DNA of 64,000 bases from Sulfurimonas sp. (GCA_021648465.1 JAKISR010000005.1:1-64000), one strand, 5' to 3'; counted from the first letter of the stretch, positions 33,419-42,681 are shown. Made by a program: numbers and translations. The notes: generated from the sequence alone by a model not told the origin.

Positions 33419-34102
33419 TTATAATAATATTTTACTTGCTACTGCCATAACAGCACTTTCTGAACGTAAAACCATAGGAGTATTTAGTCTAAAAACTTCT
33501 AGAGCTGAAAGTAATTCTCTCTCTTTATCACTAAAACCACCCTCACTTCCAATTAAAACTGTTTTAAAATCTACACAATTTTTTAAAATTTTATCACTAA
33601 AGTCAAATACTTTTGTATCTGGGAACTCATATATAAAATTCTTAATTGAATTATATGTGTCAAATTCTATATAAAAGCTTCTTCCACTCTGTTGCATTGA
33701 TGCTTCTATAATTCTATTAAATCTTTTAAAATCTAATTTAAAGTTTTTTTGACTTCTTTCACTTGAGATAAAAGATATTTTATCTACACCCATTTCACAA
33801 AGTGATGGTAGAATTTTTTCTATAGACTTTAAATCTATAATACACCAAGCAATATGTAGAGATTTACTACTTTTAACTTCTTCTTTATTAGAAGAGATTA
33901 AACTCAACTTTATACCTCTTGCTTGAATATGATTAATTTTATACTTATGTAGTATTTGTAAATTTTCTCTTGAGCGAAATAAAATCTCATCACCTTCACA
34001 ATGACGACGAACTTTAACTAAGTATTTGTATAGTTCACTTTTGATATGAAGAGTTTGATCACCTGCTTCATCATCAAAGATATATATCAAGCCCACATCC
34101 AA
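33419..34102 (-). CDS. rsmE: 16S rRNA (uracil1498-N3)-methyltransferase
   Basis: 227 residues with an N-terminal PUA-like domain and a C-terminal SPOUT knot. Diagnostic segments are RSQKNFKLDFKRFNRIIEAS.QQSGR in the middle, LIGSEGGFSDKERELL near residue 180, and VLRSESAVMAVASKI at the end. Its 5' end overlaps the upstream small membrane protein gene by 16 bases, so translation of the two is probably coupled. Confidence 0.95.
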   Translation of the reverse strand: MDVGLIYIFDDEAGDQTLHIKSELYKYLVKVRRHCEGDEILFRSRENLQILHKYKINHIQARGIKLSLISSNKEEVKSSKSLHIAWCIIDLKSIEKILPSLCEMGVDKISFISSERSQKNFKLDFKRFNRIIEASMQQSGRSFYIEFDTYNSIKNFIYEFPDTKVFDFSDKILKNCVDFKTVLIGSEGGFSDKERELLSALEVFRLNTPMVLRSESAVMAVASKILL

Positions 34103-34503
34103 AATGAGATAGATAAAGTTATAAGTACTTCAAGAACGTAAACTTTAAAAGCAAATGATTTATACTTTAAAAGTGCATTTTCCTCTTTTTTCTTTAAATA
34201 TTTTAATTTCAAGCTTCTTATTACTTCTAAGTATATTATGGCAATAGAAAAAACTATCATAGCAATATTTTCAATTGTAAAATCTAAATGTTTTGCAGCC
34301 ATCATAATAACGCCAGTGAAAACAATAATACCTATAGCAGTTGAACCAATAGGAGTAAAAAGTAACATACTTCTTTTATATTTATCTATATCATTTGCAC
34401 GCAAAAGCATAAAAACATTAATAATAATCACAATTAAAATGAATATTACACCATAGTTATGTGTTGCAATACCCATATCATACATTTCATTTATTCCATT
34501 CAT
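34087..34503 (-). CDS. Small four-helix inner-membrane protein
   Basis: 138 residues with four hydrophobic segments, at about residues 17-33, 49-67, 76-92 and 118-136. Helix 2 contains GIIVFTGVIMM, and a basic loop between helices 3 and 4 contains KLKYLKKKEENALLKYK. There is no signal peptide or catalytic motif. The family is conserved in Campylobacterota as far as I recall and has no known function. It overlaps rsmE by 16 bases and faces moeA. Confidence 0.65.
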   Translation of the reverse strand: MNGINEMYDMGIATHNYGVIFILIVIIINVFMLLRANDIDKYKRSMLLFTPIGSTAIGIIVFTGVIMMAAKHLDFTIENIAMIVFSIAIIYLEVIRSLKLKYLKKKEENALLKYKSFAFKVYVLEVLITLSISFWMWA

Positions 34504-34516
34504 GGTAAAAGTTTAC

Positions 34517-34522
34517 TATAAT
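34517..34522 (+). promoter_or_regulatory. -10 box of moeA
   Basis: TATAAT 42 bases before the moeA start, with a GAGGA ribosome site in between. Confidence 0.5.
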
Positions 34523-34563
34523 ATGATAACAAATAAACTAACCTAATAAAATCGAGGAATAAA

Positions 34564-35817
34564 ATGGCTGTAACAATTGAGAAAGCACTAAGTCTTGCAT
34601 ATAAAAACACCAAAAAAACATCTTTAAAAATATTACCAATTGAGTCTGTTTTAGGAATGGTTTTAGCACAAGATATTATCGCATCACATAACCTACCACC
34701 ATATGACAACTCTGCTATGGACGGGTATGCTGTAAAACTAGAAGATTCTGGTAAATGTGTAAAAGTAAATCATACTATTTTTACTGGTGATAACTCAAGT
34801 GAGGAGTTAAAATCAGGGTATGGGATAAAAATTATGACTGGAGCAAAAATTCCTAATGGGGGTGAGTGTATCGTACCTATCGAGGATGTAAATTTAGATA
34901 ATAATAAATCTGCTCAAAATACAGAAATCAGCATCAATTTACCTAAAAATCTTCAAAAAAATAGACATATTCGTTTTCTTGGTGAAGATATAAAAAGTGG
35001 TACTTTTCTTCTTAAAAGTGGAGAAAAACTTTATGCTCATCATATTACTCTACTTGCATCACAAGGTATTAGCCATATAAAAGTGTATAAAAAACCTAGA
35101 ATTTCTGTTTTTGCTTCTGGAAATGAACTTAAAATGCACTTTCAAAATGTTGAGTCTTATCAACTTTATAATACTAACACTCCAACTTTTCTCTCAAGAG
35201 CATTAGAACTTGGTTGTGAAGTTGATTTTATTGGTACTGCAAATGACTCACTTGAAGATATTCATCTTCATATACAAAGTGCCTTAGACAGTGATTTAAT
35301 CATAACATCTGGTGGTGTTAGTGTTGGCGATGCTGATTTTACAAAAGAGGCTTTTTCAGCTTTTGATTATGAAATATTTTTTGATAAAATAGAGATAAAA
35401 CCTGGGAAACCTACAACTTTTGGAAAAATCAAAGACACTTTAGTTTTAAATCTTCCTGGAAATCCTCTTGCAGCCGCTCTTAATTTTGAACTTTTTGGAC
35501 AAAGTATTATCCTTGCATTAAGTGATAATAAAGATAAATATTTAAATACAATTTATACAAAATTAAAAAATGACTATAAACTAAAACTTGGTAGAAGAAC
35601 TCTAGTTCCTGGCTTTTTTGATGGCCTCACTTTTAGTCCAAATAAAAAATTCGCCCCTGGAATGGTATCTCCACTTGCAACTTCAAACTCTTATATTATA
35701 ATAGATGAAAATTGTGATTTTATTGAAAAAAATAGTATTGTAAAAATACTTCCTACTAGATTTAGTTTTACAAGTGAGATACAAACAAGTTTAATAAGTT
35801 GTGAAAAAGAAATCTAG
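34564..35817 (+). CDS. moeA: Molybdopterin molybdenumtransferase MoeA
   Basis: Inserts molybdate into adenylated molybdopterin. 417 residues with all the usual signatures: PPYDNSAMDGYAV near residue 44, IKIMTGAKIPNGG near 90, FLGEDIKSG near 138, ITSGGVSVGDADFTKEA near 242, and LNLPGNPLAAALNFE near 292. It serves the FdhA-like enzyme and other Mo enzymes of the cell. Its last four bases overlap the opposing queD gene, and no terminator is seen between them. Confidence 0.96.
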   Translation: MAVTIEKALSLAYKNTKKTSLKILPIESVLGMVLAQDIIASHNLPPYDNSAMDGYAVKLEDSGKCVKVNHTIFTGDNSSEELKSGYGIKIMTGAKIPNGGECIVPIEDVNLDNNKSAQNTEISINLPKNLQKNRHIRFLGEDIKSGTFLLKSGEKLYAHHITLLASQGISHIKVYKKPRISVFASGNELKMHFQNVESYQLYNTNTPTFLSRALELGCEVDFIGTANDSLEDIHLHIQSALDSDLIITSGGVSVGDADFTKEAFSAFDYEIFFDKIEIKPGKPTTFGKIKDTLVLNLPGNPLAAALNFELFGQSIILALSDNKDKYLNTIYTKLKNDYKLKLGRRTLVPGFFDGLTFSPNKKFAPGMVSPLATSNSYIIIDENCDFIEKNSIVKILPTRFSFTSEIQTSLISCEKEI

Positions 35818-36395
35818 ACACTATGAGGGTTTATAAAACTCTCATTTTTTAATATTTTTTCCCAAAGCTCTCTATCACTCCAAGAGTTCTTCACTTCTTG
35901 TGAAAATACAATTTTATCTAAATTTATTTTACCCATTTTTTTAGAATATGCGTCATCTCTAAAAGCTTGTGCATATCCCGTATCGGTTTCATGAGCAATT
36001 ACACTATGAATCTTTACCTCTTTTTCGCCATTTATAGTTGATGTAAGCTCTAGTAATCTATCTATCATTAAAAATATCACACGAGAAAATTGTTCACATG
36101 ATGGAGAAACAGGAAGAATTACCCATCTTTGTGAATGCTTTTGCATATCTTGCATATACTCTTTATCATCCTCACTCCAAAGCGTTACAGCATGATCAAA
36201 ACTATCTATAAGAGCTTTCATATTTTGCTTCATCAAACCAAAATCATAAATCATCTGTCCGTTATCTAAAAAATTTGACTCAAAAAGAAGTTCAACTTTG
36301 TATGAATGTCCATGAAGTGAACTTCTACAACGAACAGTAGAGCAATCTCTAACTATATGGGCATTCTCAAATTTAAAAAGTTTTCTGATTATCAT
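35814..36395 (-). CDS. queD: 6-carboxy-tetrahydropterin synthase
   Basis: Second step of queuosine/7-deazaguanine synthesis. 193 residues, longer than E. coli QueD (about 120), as is usual in Campylobacterota. The zinc ligands are His in FENAHIV near residue 14 and both His in SLHGHSYKV near 30. The catalytic Cys is probably in VRDCSTVRCR near 22, and a charge-relay AHETDTGYAQA segment lies near 150. It lies three bases after queE in the moaA-queE-queD operon. Confidence 0.93.
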   Translation of the reverse strand: MIIRKLFKFENAHIVRDCSTVRCRSSLHGHSYKVELLFESNFLDNGQMIYDFGLMKQNMKALIDSFDHAVTLWSEDDKEYMQDMQKHSQRWVILPVSPSCEQFSRVIFLMIDRLLELTSTINGEKEVKIHSVIAHETDTGYAQAFRDDAYSKKMGKINLDKIVFSQEVKNSWSDRELWEKILKNESFINPHSV

Positions 36396-36398
36396 TTA

Positions 36399-37157
36399 CT
36401 ATACACCTTTATTTTGATCCCATATTCTTATATGTAATCTATCGCTAAAATTATAACCTTTTGCTTTACAAAACTCTATTAATGGCTCCGTATTAGACTC
36501 CACTTCCTCTTTACTTCCACCAAGTGGCATACAGTAAACTTTAGTTTTTGGTGCATGTATAATTATCTCATCTATCTCTTCTTGGAGTCCTAAGTTTATA
36601 GATTCTGTATCAATAGAAAATTTAAAAAAAGCTTCTGCTGCATTTGTTGCAATTGAATAAATAATATCACCTCTAACTCTTTTATTTAGAGGTTCATCTG
36701 AATTTGATAACTTTACAGATAAAGCAAAAATACATTTTTTATAGATTTGATATTTTTCAAAATCAACAGCTAAAGAACCATTTGTCTCAAAAGTGATTTT
36801 ATGCCCCTTTTTATGTAAGCTTTCTATAAAATCTATAAAAAGTGGTTCGTTCGCATATATAAGTGGTTCTCCACCTGTTAAGACTATATCAACATTTGGT
36901 GGTAACTCGTAATGATTTATAATATTTAAAAGCTCACCAGAATTATTAATAGATATCCAATTGTGAGAAAAATATTCTTTATTTACTGCATAAACTGTAT
37001 CACAACCTATAACTTTTGTACCGTCAGAAGCGACTTCTTCACAAGCAAAACCTTCACATCTCATATTACATCCACCAAAACGAAAAAAAAGTGATGGCGT
37101 ACCTATATATTTTCCTTCACCTTGAATAGAGTAAAAATGTTCAACCAAATAGAGCAT
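36399..37157 (-). CDS. queE: 7-carboxy-7-deazaguanine synthase, radical SAM
   Basis: Rearranges 6-carboxytetrahydropterin to 7-carboxy-7-deazaguanine. 252 residues. The N-terminus EHFYSIQGEGKYIGTPS and FRFGGCNMRC are diagnostic. The cluster cysteines appear to be C30, C34 and C52, a CX3CX17C spacing in place of the textbook CX3CX2C. The third Cys sits in GCDTVYAV, which aligns with the usual WCDT. An extra Cys at 39 lies in the insertion. VLTGGEPLIY near 95 is the SAM-binding GGE motif. It overlaps moaA by one base. Confidence 0.93.
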   Translation of the reverse strand: MLYLVEHFYSIQGEGKYIGTPSLFFRFGGCNMRCEGFACEEVASDGTKVIGCDTVYAVNKEYFSHNWISINNSGELLNIINHYELPPNVDIVLTGGEPLIYANEPLFIDFIESLHKKGHKITFETNGSLAVDFEKYQIYKKCIFALSVKLSNSDEPLNKRVRGDIIYSIATNAAEAFFKFSIDTESINLGLQEEIDEIIIHAPKTKVYCMPLGGSKEEVESNTEPLIEFCKAKGYNFSDRLHIRIWDQNKGV

Positions 37158-38122
37158 TATCCACCTGTCTCATAAAAAGCACGAGATGATACTTCTGAAT
37201 CCTTGCCACCCCATCTATTTTTTTCAGGCTTTGTTTTAACAACTTCTCTTAGAACTTCGGCTGCCACTTGTATGTCACCTGCTTTAATTGCTTTAGATAT
37301 ACTTAGTGCTTCATCAAAATACAGACATGGGATAAGATTTCCCTCGGCAGTAAGTCTTATGCGATTACACTGTTTACAAAAATCATCTTCATAAGGCTCA
37401 ATTAAACCAAACCTATAACCATCTTTCATGCGAAAATAATGAGAGGGAGATGAACCATCAAAACCCTCATCTTCAAACTTATAATGCTCTCTAAGGACAC
37501 ATAAGAGTTCATCGGATTTAACTCCTCTTATCTCTTTAAAAGCAAACCTGTTCTCCATATATTCTATAAAACGGATAGACATATTACGCTTTTTACAATA
37601 TTGTAAAATATCAACTATCTCATTAAAATTTATATCTTTCATTGGAACCATATTTACTTTTACTTTAAGTCCAACTCTAAGTGCCTCATCAATTCCCTCT
37701 AAAACATCTTTTAATACATCTTTACCAGCTATAATCTCAGCAACCTCAGGCTTTAGTGTATCTATACTTACATTTATCCGTTTTAGACCTGCATCTTTTA
37801 ATTTCTGAGCTGTCCCTTTAAGCAAATATGCATTAGTTGTCATAGCAAGGTCAATTGTGGGCTTATAATCATAAATCATCTTGATAAATTTATCTAAATC
37901 AACACGAAGAAGAGGTTCTCCACCTGTTATGCGAATCTTTTTAACACCCTCATCAATAGCTATCTTCATAAATAAAAAAAGCTCTTCAAATGATAGTAGA
38001 TTTTCTTTTGGAACCCATGAAAAAGGTTTTTCTGGCATACAGTATTGGCATCTAAAATTACATCGCTCTGTTACAGAGACACGAAGGTAATCAACTACTC
38101 TATCGTAGCTATCTATTAGCAT
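37157..38122 (-). CDS. moaA: GTP 3',8-cyclase MoaA
   Basis: First step of molybdopterin synthesis, forming 3',8-cyclo-dihydro-GTP. 321 residues with the radical SAM cluster CNFRCQYC near residue 21, the GGEPLL motif near 68, and the second [4Fe-4S] site from [18 protein letters not shown] near 250-270. It ends in the essential GG (FYETGG). It shares an operon with queE and queD, which also work on GTP-derived pterins. Confidence 0.96.
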   Translation of the reverse strand: MLIDSYDRVVDYLRVSVTERCNFRCQYCMPEKPFSWVPKENLLSFEELFLFMKIAIDEGVKKIRITGGEPLLRVDLDKFIKMIYDYKPTIDLAMTTNAYLLKGTAQKLKDAGLKRINVSIDTLKPEVAEIIAGKDVLKDVLEGIDEALRVGLKVKVNMVPMKDINFNEIVDILQYCKKRNMSIRFIEYMENRFAFKEIRGVKSDELLCVLREHYKFEDEGFDGSSPSHYFRMKDGYRFGLIEPYEDDFCKQCNRIRLTAEGNLIPCLYFDEALSISKAIKAGDIQVAAEVLREVVKTKPEKNRWGGKDSEVSSRAFYETGG

Positions 38123-38170
38123 CTATTTTCCTAGCAGTTCTCAAAAAATTGAGAATATAAATTATATAAA

Positions 38171-38334
38171 TAGACTTCTTGCATAACCTATTGCAAAGAA
38201 TATATCAGCCATAGCACATCACTTTTTTAAAATAAAAATATTGCAATAGCTACGGCTATTACTCAATTTTGATTTTAAAAAATTAATGCACTCTGACTAA
38301 CATCTTCAGATTCATAGATTATGCAAGAAGTCTA
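38171..38334. mobile_element. MITE-like element with TA target duplication
   Basis: A 164-base non-coding block in the 315-base gap between moaA and the porin gene. Its ends are perfect inverted repeats of GACTTCTTGCATAA (38173-38186 and 38319-38332), flanked on both sides by TA. Pairing extends to 18 of 19 bases. Inside, CTATTGCAA (38188-38196) is inverted as TTGCAATAG (38241-38249), and AATAGC-TACG-GCTATT forms a small hairpin at 38245-38260. There is no transposase gene. It fits a miniature element mobilised by a transposase that duplicates TA (IS630/mariner- or some IS5-type). The call rests on this single copy. Confidence 0.6.
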
Positions 38335-38399
38335 ATGTATTATATCTTTTAGAAGTAAAAGTGAAGTTAAATATTTTTGAAGTTTTTAAAGAGAGTTAG

Positions 38400-38426
38400 T
38401 TTCAAGTCACAAGGAGTGACTTGAAA
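38400..38426. terminator. Terminator hairpin after the porin gene
   Basis: TTTCAAGTCAC pairs with GTGACTTGAAA around AAGGA, 11 bases after the porin stop. Confidence 0.6.
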
Positions 38427-38437
38427 TCTAAATAGTT

Positions 38438-39703
38438 CTATTTACTAGCGAATTTATAGCCTAACATTAACCAAACTTTATTTGTATCAGAAGCTAAACT
38501 AACAAAAGTATTTCCTTGTGCTACAGTATCATCCGCATCATATGCTGCATATTTAAGCATACCTGTTACACCATTAACACCAGGAATTTTGTTTTTATAA
38601 ACAATATTAAGTTCTGTTCCATAATCAACACTTCCTACTTCACTTGAGTAATCATGATAAACTACTTTTAAACTACCAAGTTCACCTGCATTATATCCAA
38701 CATTAAAACTTAAGTCTTGTAAACCATCAGTTGGTGTAGCAAGAAATCTATCAGCCCAACCATTTTTACCATGTCCTGTAGCATAAGGTGTTGTAAATGC
38801 AGTATCTGTACCTTGAACTCCGCTTAACTCTTCATAACCAATACCAGCTGAAAATCCACTAGCACTTACACCAATATCAAATCTTAAATAGTCAGCATCA
38901 GCATTTACAGTATCTCTGTCAGTATCTTTATTTTCCATAGTTGGATCATCTTGAGTTGCATACTCTGCACGATAGTTTAATTTAACATCGTCAGAGATAC
39001 CAACTTTACCTGTTAAAGCAATACCATAAGTGTCATGTACTGAACCTAACATATATGAATAAACAGTAACCTTAAGCTCTGGCATAACTTTATAAGAAAC
39101 ATTCACAAGCAAATCTCTTACATCTGCATTATTAGTTGGATCACCTTCAGCAAAAACTGAATTTCTTTCAGTTAAATAAGATGCGAATATATTAAGGTTT
39201 TCTATAGATTTATTTGTAACTGTAATTCCATCAAATGTTTGAAACATTTGTCTCCAACCTACAGATCCTATAAATCTTTGATTATCAAGATTAAGCACTT
39301 GACGACCAATTCTTATGTTAGTGTCATCACCATACTTAGCATCTATATATGCTTGTGTAAGACGAGTTTGCTCTGGATCAGCAACTGTATCTTTACCATT
39401 TGGATTACCATTGTCAGTGCTGTTATAGTTATTATTAAGGTTTGCTATATTTGTCATCTCTACATAAGCAGATAACCAATCAGTATCTAATAAATCAGCA
39501 CTTGCTCCAACAGTTAAACGACTTGTATATGCATTTGCATTTCCTAATGCATTACTATCATCATCAACATTCTCATAACGAAGTCTAATTTCACCCTTTG
39601 TTTGAACATTGCTTAAGATGTTAATTCCATCCGCTTGAGCTGAAACTGAACTGATACCCATTACCATAGCTGCAGCTATAGACATTTTTAACATTTTTCT
39701 CAT
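38438..39703 (-). CDS. Outer-membrane porin
   Basis: 421 residues with a signal peptide ending SSVSAQA near residue 24. The mature chain is acidic and Asn/Asp-rich with alternating strands and no hydrophobic helix: KGEIRLRYENVDDDS at the start, INIRIGRQ-type strands (TNIRIGRQVLNLDNQRFIG near 130), WADRFL, and a final strand VWLMLGYKFASK. This is the pattern of the 16-18-stranded porins (OprD-like) of Campylobacterota. The C-terminus ends in Lys instead of Phe. It is probably a general or substrate-selective channel for anions or carboxylates. A strong inverted repeat lies in front of it, suggesting regulation. Confidence 0.85.
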   Translation of the reverse strand: MRKMLKMSIAAAMVMGISSVSAQADGINILSNVQTKGEIRLRYENVDDDSNALGNANAYTSRLTVGASADLLDTDWLSAYVEMTNIANLNNNYNSTDNGNPNGKDTVADPEQTRLTQAYIDAKYGDDTNIRIGRQVLNLDNQRFIGSVGWRQMFQTFDGITVTNKSIENLNIFASYLTERNSVFAEGDPTNNADVRDLLVNVSYKVMPELKVTVYSYMLGSVHDTYGIALTGKVGISDDVKLNYRAEYATQDDPTMENKDTDRDTVNADADYLRFDIGVSASGFSAGIGYEELSGVQGTDTAFTTPYATGHGKNGWADRFLATPTDGLQDLSFNVGYNAGELGSLKVVYHDYSSEVGSVDYGTELNIVYKNKIPGVNGVTGMLKYAAYDADDTVAQGNTFVSLASDTNKVWLMLGYKFASK

Positions 39704-39740
39704 TTATATCTCCTGTTTTGTCTGTGTAATCACCAATTGT

Positions 39741-39787
39741 AGAAGTGATATCAAAATAACTAAGATTGTCACTTTGATATCACTTCT
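39741..39787. promoter_or_regulatory. 15-bp inverted repeat upstream of the porin gene
   Basis: AGAAGTGATATCAAA (39741-39755) and its exact complement (39773-39787) are separated by 17 bases, 38 bases before the porin start. Each arm contains the palindrome TGATATCA, so the pair could be a double operator with centres 29 bp apart, or an RNA hairpin in the leader. Confidence 0.55.
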
Positions 39788-39948
39788 CATTATGTGAAAT
39801 ATTACGACTTGTCATATTTTACATTTCTAATTTTTAAATTAAGTTTAAATTATACAATTTGTTTATAATTCATTTACATATTCACTTAATTGTTTAGTTT
39901 AAGCACTATAATATGTATTTATTTTGCTTTATTACACTTATATGTTTG

Positions 39949-39954
39949 TTATAA
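39949..39954 (+). promoter_or_regulatory. -10 box of the RDD gene, possibly leaderless
   Basis: TATAAT lies only seven bases before the ATG at 39962, so transcription would start at or one base before the start codon. Confidence 0.45.
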
Positions 39955-39961
39955 TACTGCT

Positions 39962-40453
39962 ATGAGATTTAGAGAATTAAAACAAAACAGACCAAAAACT
40001 TCAAATATTGAAAAACCAAAATATTTTCACGCAAAATATAATTACCGAGTAAAAGCATTTATTATTGATTTATTTATGATCTATACTCCTATCTTATATT
40101 TTGTAGCTTATGTTGTAATGAGTGGTAAAGATGATTTTCAAACATCTGAGTTAGCACCATTAATAGCTGTAACACTATATGGACTTATTTACGCGACACT
40201 TATAAGTAAATTTGGACAAACAATTGGTAAAAGAGCTTATGATATAAGAGTTGTTGATGATAAAACTGGTGAATATATAAATTTTTTTAGAGCAGTTTTA
40301 AGATTTTTTGCATTTTTATTTACAGCAACAACTTTGCTTGGTCTTTTTCTTCCATTTTTTAGAAAAGATAAAAAAGCTTTGCATGATTTAATTTGTGGAA
40401 CTTTTGTTGTTATTGAAAAAAAAATAATAGATGAGTCAAAAGTAAATGACTAA
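39962..40453 (+). CDS. RDD-family inner-membrane protein
   Basis: 163 residues from the chosen ATG. The frame is open 24 codons further, but a TATAAT box lies inside that stretch. The RDD core is seen as YRVKAFIIDLFMIYTPI (the Arg-Asp-containing first helix), a second helix around LIAVTLYGLIYATLI, and GQTIGKRAYDIRVVDDKTGE with the conserved GQT.GK motif. A third helix with FFAFLFTATTLLGLFLPF follows, ending in DKKALHDLICGT. The family is transport- or export-associated, with unclear substrates. It stands alone, convergent with petC. Confidence 0.88.
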   Translation: MRFRELKQNRPKTSNIEKPKYFHAKYNYRVKAFIIDLFMIYTPILYFVAYVVMSGKDDFQTSELAPLIAVTLYGLIYATLISKFGQTIGKRAYDIRVVDDKTGEYINFFRAVLRFFAFLFTATTLLGLFLPFFRKDKKALHDLICGTFVVIEKKIIDESKVND

Positions 40454-40469
40454 GAAATAGCAACGGTAA

Positions 40470-40495
40470 AGTAAAAGAGATTACTCTCTTTTACT
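40470..40495. terminator. Bidirectional hairpin between the RDD gene and petC
   Basis: AGTAAAAGAGA pairs perfectly over 11 bp with TCTCTTTTACT around a four-base loop. It lies between the convergent stops at 40453 and 40499, and T-runs are available within the stem on both strands. Confidence 0.75.
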
Positions 40496-40498
40496 AAA

Positions 40499-41446
40499 CT
40501 ACTTTAAATCTCTCCATACTTGTTTCTTCCATAGGAAAGCAAAGATTGCAAAAATAATTATATAAATCATAACATTTTTACCAATAGCATCTCTTTCTGC
40601 TCTTTTTGTATCAGCAGAATCAGCCATATGCTCATATAACTTATCGAAAACCTCAGCTGTAACACCAACCCTAGGCATTGCTGTTCCCTTTAGATGACTT
40701 TGAGGATCTTCAACAAAAGTACTTAAGAAAGATTCAGAACGAGAGCGATAGTACATACTTAAATCTGGTGGTAATTTACCCATATAAGCTTTAAGAGAAT
40801 CTTGATATTTTAGTGTTTTAATCTCATATGCTAACTCATTTATTTTATTTTTAAATTTTGGTGTTTGACCAATTTCTGTCCAGCTTTCATAAGCCATAGA
40901 GTGACATCTACCACAAGCATTTTCATATGCCATCTTGGGAGTTAGATCATCAATAGATATAGCAATTGATTTTAAGTATGCAACCATATCTGCCACTTCT
41001 TGATCTATGTCTCCACCAGCACCGTAAAAAGCCACCATTGGGTGCATTTGACCTTTAGAAGTGTCAAATTTATGCTCAACATTAAGTGCATGTGTAGGAT
41101 TTTTAATTAAATTAGCTAAAAATTTAGTTTCATATAAAACACCAACATCACTTAAATCAGGTGGATTAACCCCATATATTGCAGCAGCACTAACAACATC
41201 AATATTTGCAGCAATTCCTTCACTCTCAATTGAGTGACAACCTATACAAGCTCCAGCACCAGTAACTAGTACTTTACCATTTCTAATATCACCAGTTTTT
41301 GTAACTGGTGGTAAATCTTTATACTCAAAGTTTTGAGAATCAACATGTTTATGCATTACACTATGAGCGTAAGTTTCAACTAAAAGATATACTAAAAGAG
41401 AAAAAGCAACAACAACAACTAATATTAAAGGTTCTTTATTTTTCAT
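40499..41446 (-). CDS. petC: Cytochrome bc complex, diheme cytochrome c subunit
   Basis: Passes electrons from the Rieske centre to soluble cytochrome c. 315 residues from ATG 41446, which has GGGAG six bases upstream; the frame extends nine codons further but into petB's ribosome region. An N-terminal membrane helix (about 8-25) acts as anchor. The haem sites are CIGCHS near 65 and CGRCHS near 177 (CENACGRCHSMAYES context), each in a cytochrome c fold. A C-terminal helix (IIIFAIFAFLW) gives a second anchor. This diheme form replaces cytochrome c1 in Campylobacterota. It is the last gene of petABC. Confidence 0.93.
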   Translation of the reverse strand: MKNKEPLILVVVVAFSLLVYLLVETYAHSVMHKHVDSQNFEYKDLPPVTKTGDIRNGKVLVTGAGACIGCHSIESEGIAANIDVVSAAAIYGVNPPDLSDVGVLYETKFLANLIKNPTHALNVEHKFDTSKGQMHPMVAFYGAGGDIDQEVADMVAYLKSIAISIDDLTPKMAYENACGRCHSMAYESWTEIGQTPKFKNKINELAYEIKTLKYQDSLKAYMGKLPPDLSMYYRSRSESFLSTFVEDPQSHLKGTAMPRVGVTAEVFDKLYEHMADSADTKRAERDAIGKNVMIYIIIFAIFAFLWKKQVWRDLK

Positions 41447-41456
41447 CATTTTCTCC

Positions 41457-42671
41457 CTATACTTTTTTTTCATTCATTGTTATAAATGGAAGTATTATCC
41501 ACAAAGCAATAAATACTAACGCTGCAACTAAACCTATTGTACTAAAGATACCTTCTGGAGGTAGTTTACCCATAGCTGTTAGAACAATCATATCAATCAA
41601 TAATACCCAAAACCAGATTTTAAATTTACCACGACGACTAGCAGCAACTGCATTTGAACTTCTGTCTAACCATGGTAAGAACAGATAGATTACTTGTGCA
41701 AAACCAAACGCTATTAGACCTACATTGGTAGAAAATGGTCGTAAAATCTCATAAGACCATAAAAAATACCACTCTGGATAGATATGCTTAGGGGTTATAA
41801 GTCCATCTGCTTTATCCATGTTTACAGGGTCAAGTGCAAATCCATAATTGAAAAATACTAAGTAAAAGAAAAATATTAAGAATATACCTAAAACCATCAT
41901 ATCTTTGGACAAAAAGTCATTAGCAAAACGCATAACTTTTGAGCCTTTTTTATCACCATCTAAATATTTTTTAGCTTCAGCATCAAAATCAATCTCTTCA
42001 CCATCTTGATTATTAACATGTGGTATACGAAGAGCTGCAAAGTGAAGCCCCATAAGCCCAATAATAGCTAATGGTAAAAGCAGTACATGGAGCATATAAA
42101 AACGAGTTAAGAAAGCTTGTGCTGGAACATAGTCCCCACGAATCCACTCAACCAATCCATCCATGTGTAATCCACCAAGAGAGAAAATATTTGTAATAAC
42201 CATACCGGCCCAGTAGCTCATTTGTCCCCATGGAAGCATATAGCCAGAAAAAGCTGCTGCTGAGAATGTTATAAATAATAACATACCAGAAATCCAAATC
42301 ATCTCACGACCTTTTTTATAAGAGCCGTAATATATACCAGTAAACATATGGATATACATAATTAAGAATGTAACTGATGATGCTACAGCGTGAACATGCC
42401 TCCAAAGCCAACCGAAATCAACTTCTCTCATAATAGTATAATTTACACTATCAAATGCTTGCTCTACACTTGGCTGATAGTACATCATTAAAAATATTCC
42501 TGAGATTAAAAGCATTTTAAATGTAAACACTAGAATCATACCCATTGCCCACAAAAAATTAATATTTTTTGGAATCCAATATTCAGACGCTATAACTTTT
42601 TCAACTTTTTCAATTGCTAGTCTTTGATTTAACCAGTCTTTAATGCCAGTTGCTTTTGTAAAATTTGCCAT
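41457..42671 (-). CDS. petB: Cytochrome b of the bc complex
   Basis: 404 residues with eight transmembrane helices, the full-length form that is not split like chloroplast b6/IV. The paired haem-ligating histidines are in helices B and D (WRHVHAVASS near 90 and a later MLHVLLLP with a second His 14 residues on). The Qo-site PEWYFL motif (PEWYFLWSYEILRPF) lies near 290. An N-terminal amphipathic extension of about 40 residues precedes helix A. It lies ten bases after petA. Confidence 0.96.
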   Translation of the reverse strand: MANFTKATGIKDWLNQRLAIEKVEKVIASEYWIPKNINFLWAMGMILVFTFKMLLISGIFLMMYYQPSVEQAFDSVNYTIMREVDFGWLWRHVHAVASSVTFLIMYIHMFTGIYYGSYKKGREMIWISGMLLFITFSAAAFSGYMLPWGQMSYWAGMVITNIFSLGGLHMDGLVEWIRGDYVPAQAFLTRFYMLHVLLLPLAIIGLMGLHFAALRIPHVNNQDGEEIDFDAEAKKYLDGDKKGSKVMRFANDFLSKDMMVLGIFLIFFFYLVFFNYGFALDPVNMDKADGLITPKHIYPEWYFLWSYEILRPFSTNVGLIAFGFAQVIYLFLPWLDRSSNAVAASRRGKFKIWFWVLLIDMIVLTAMGKLPPEGIFSTIGLVAALVFIALWIILPFITMNEKKV

Positions 42672-42681
42672 TTTCCCTCCC

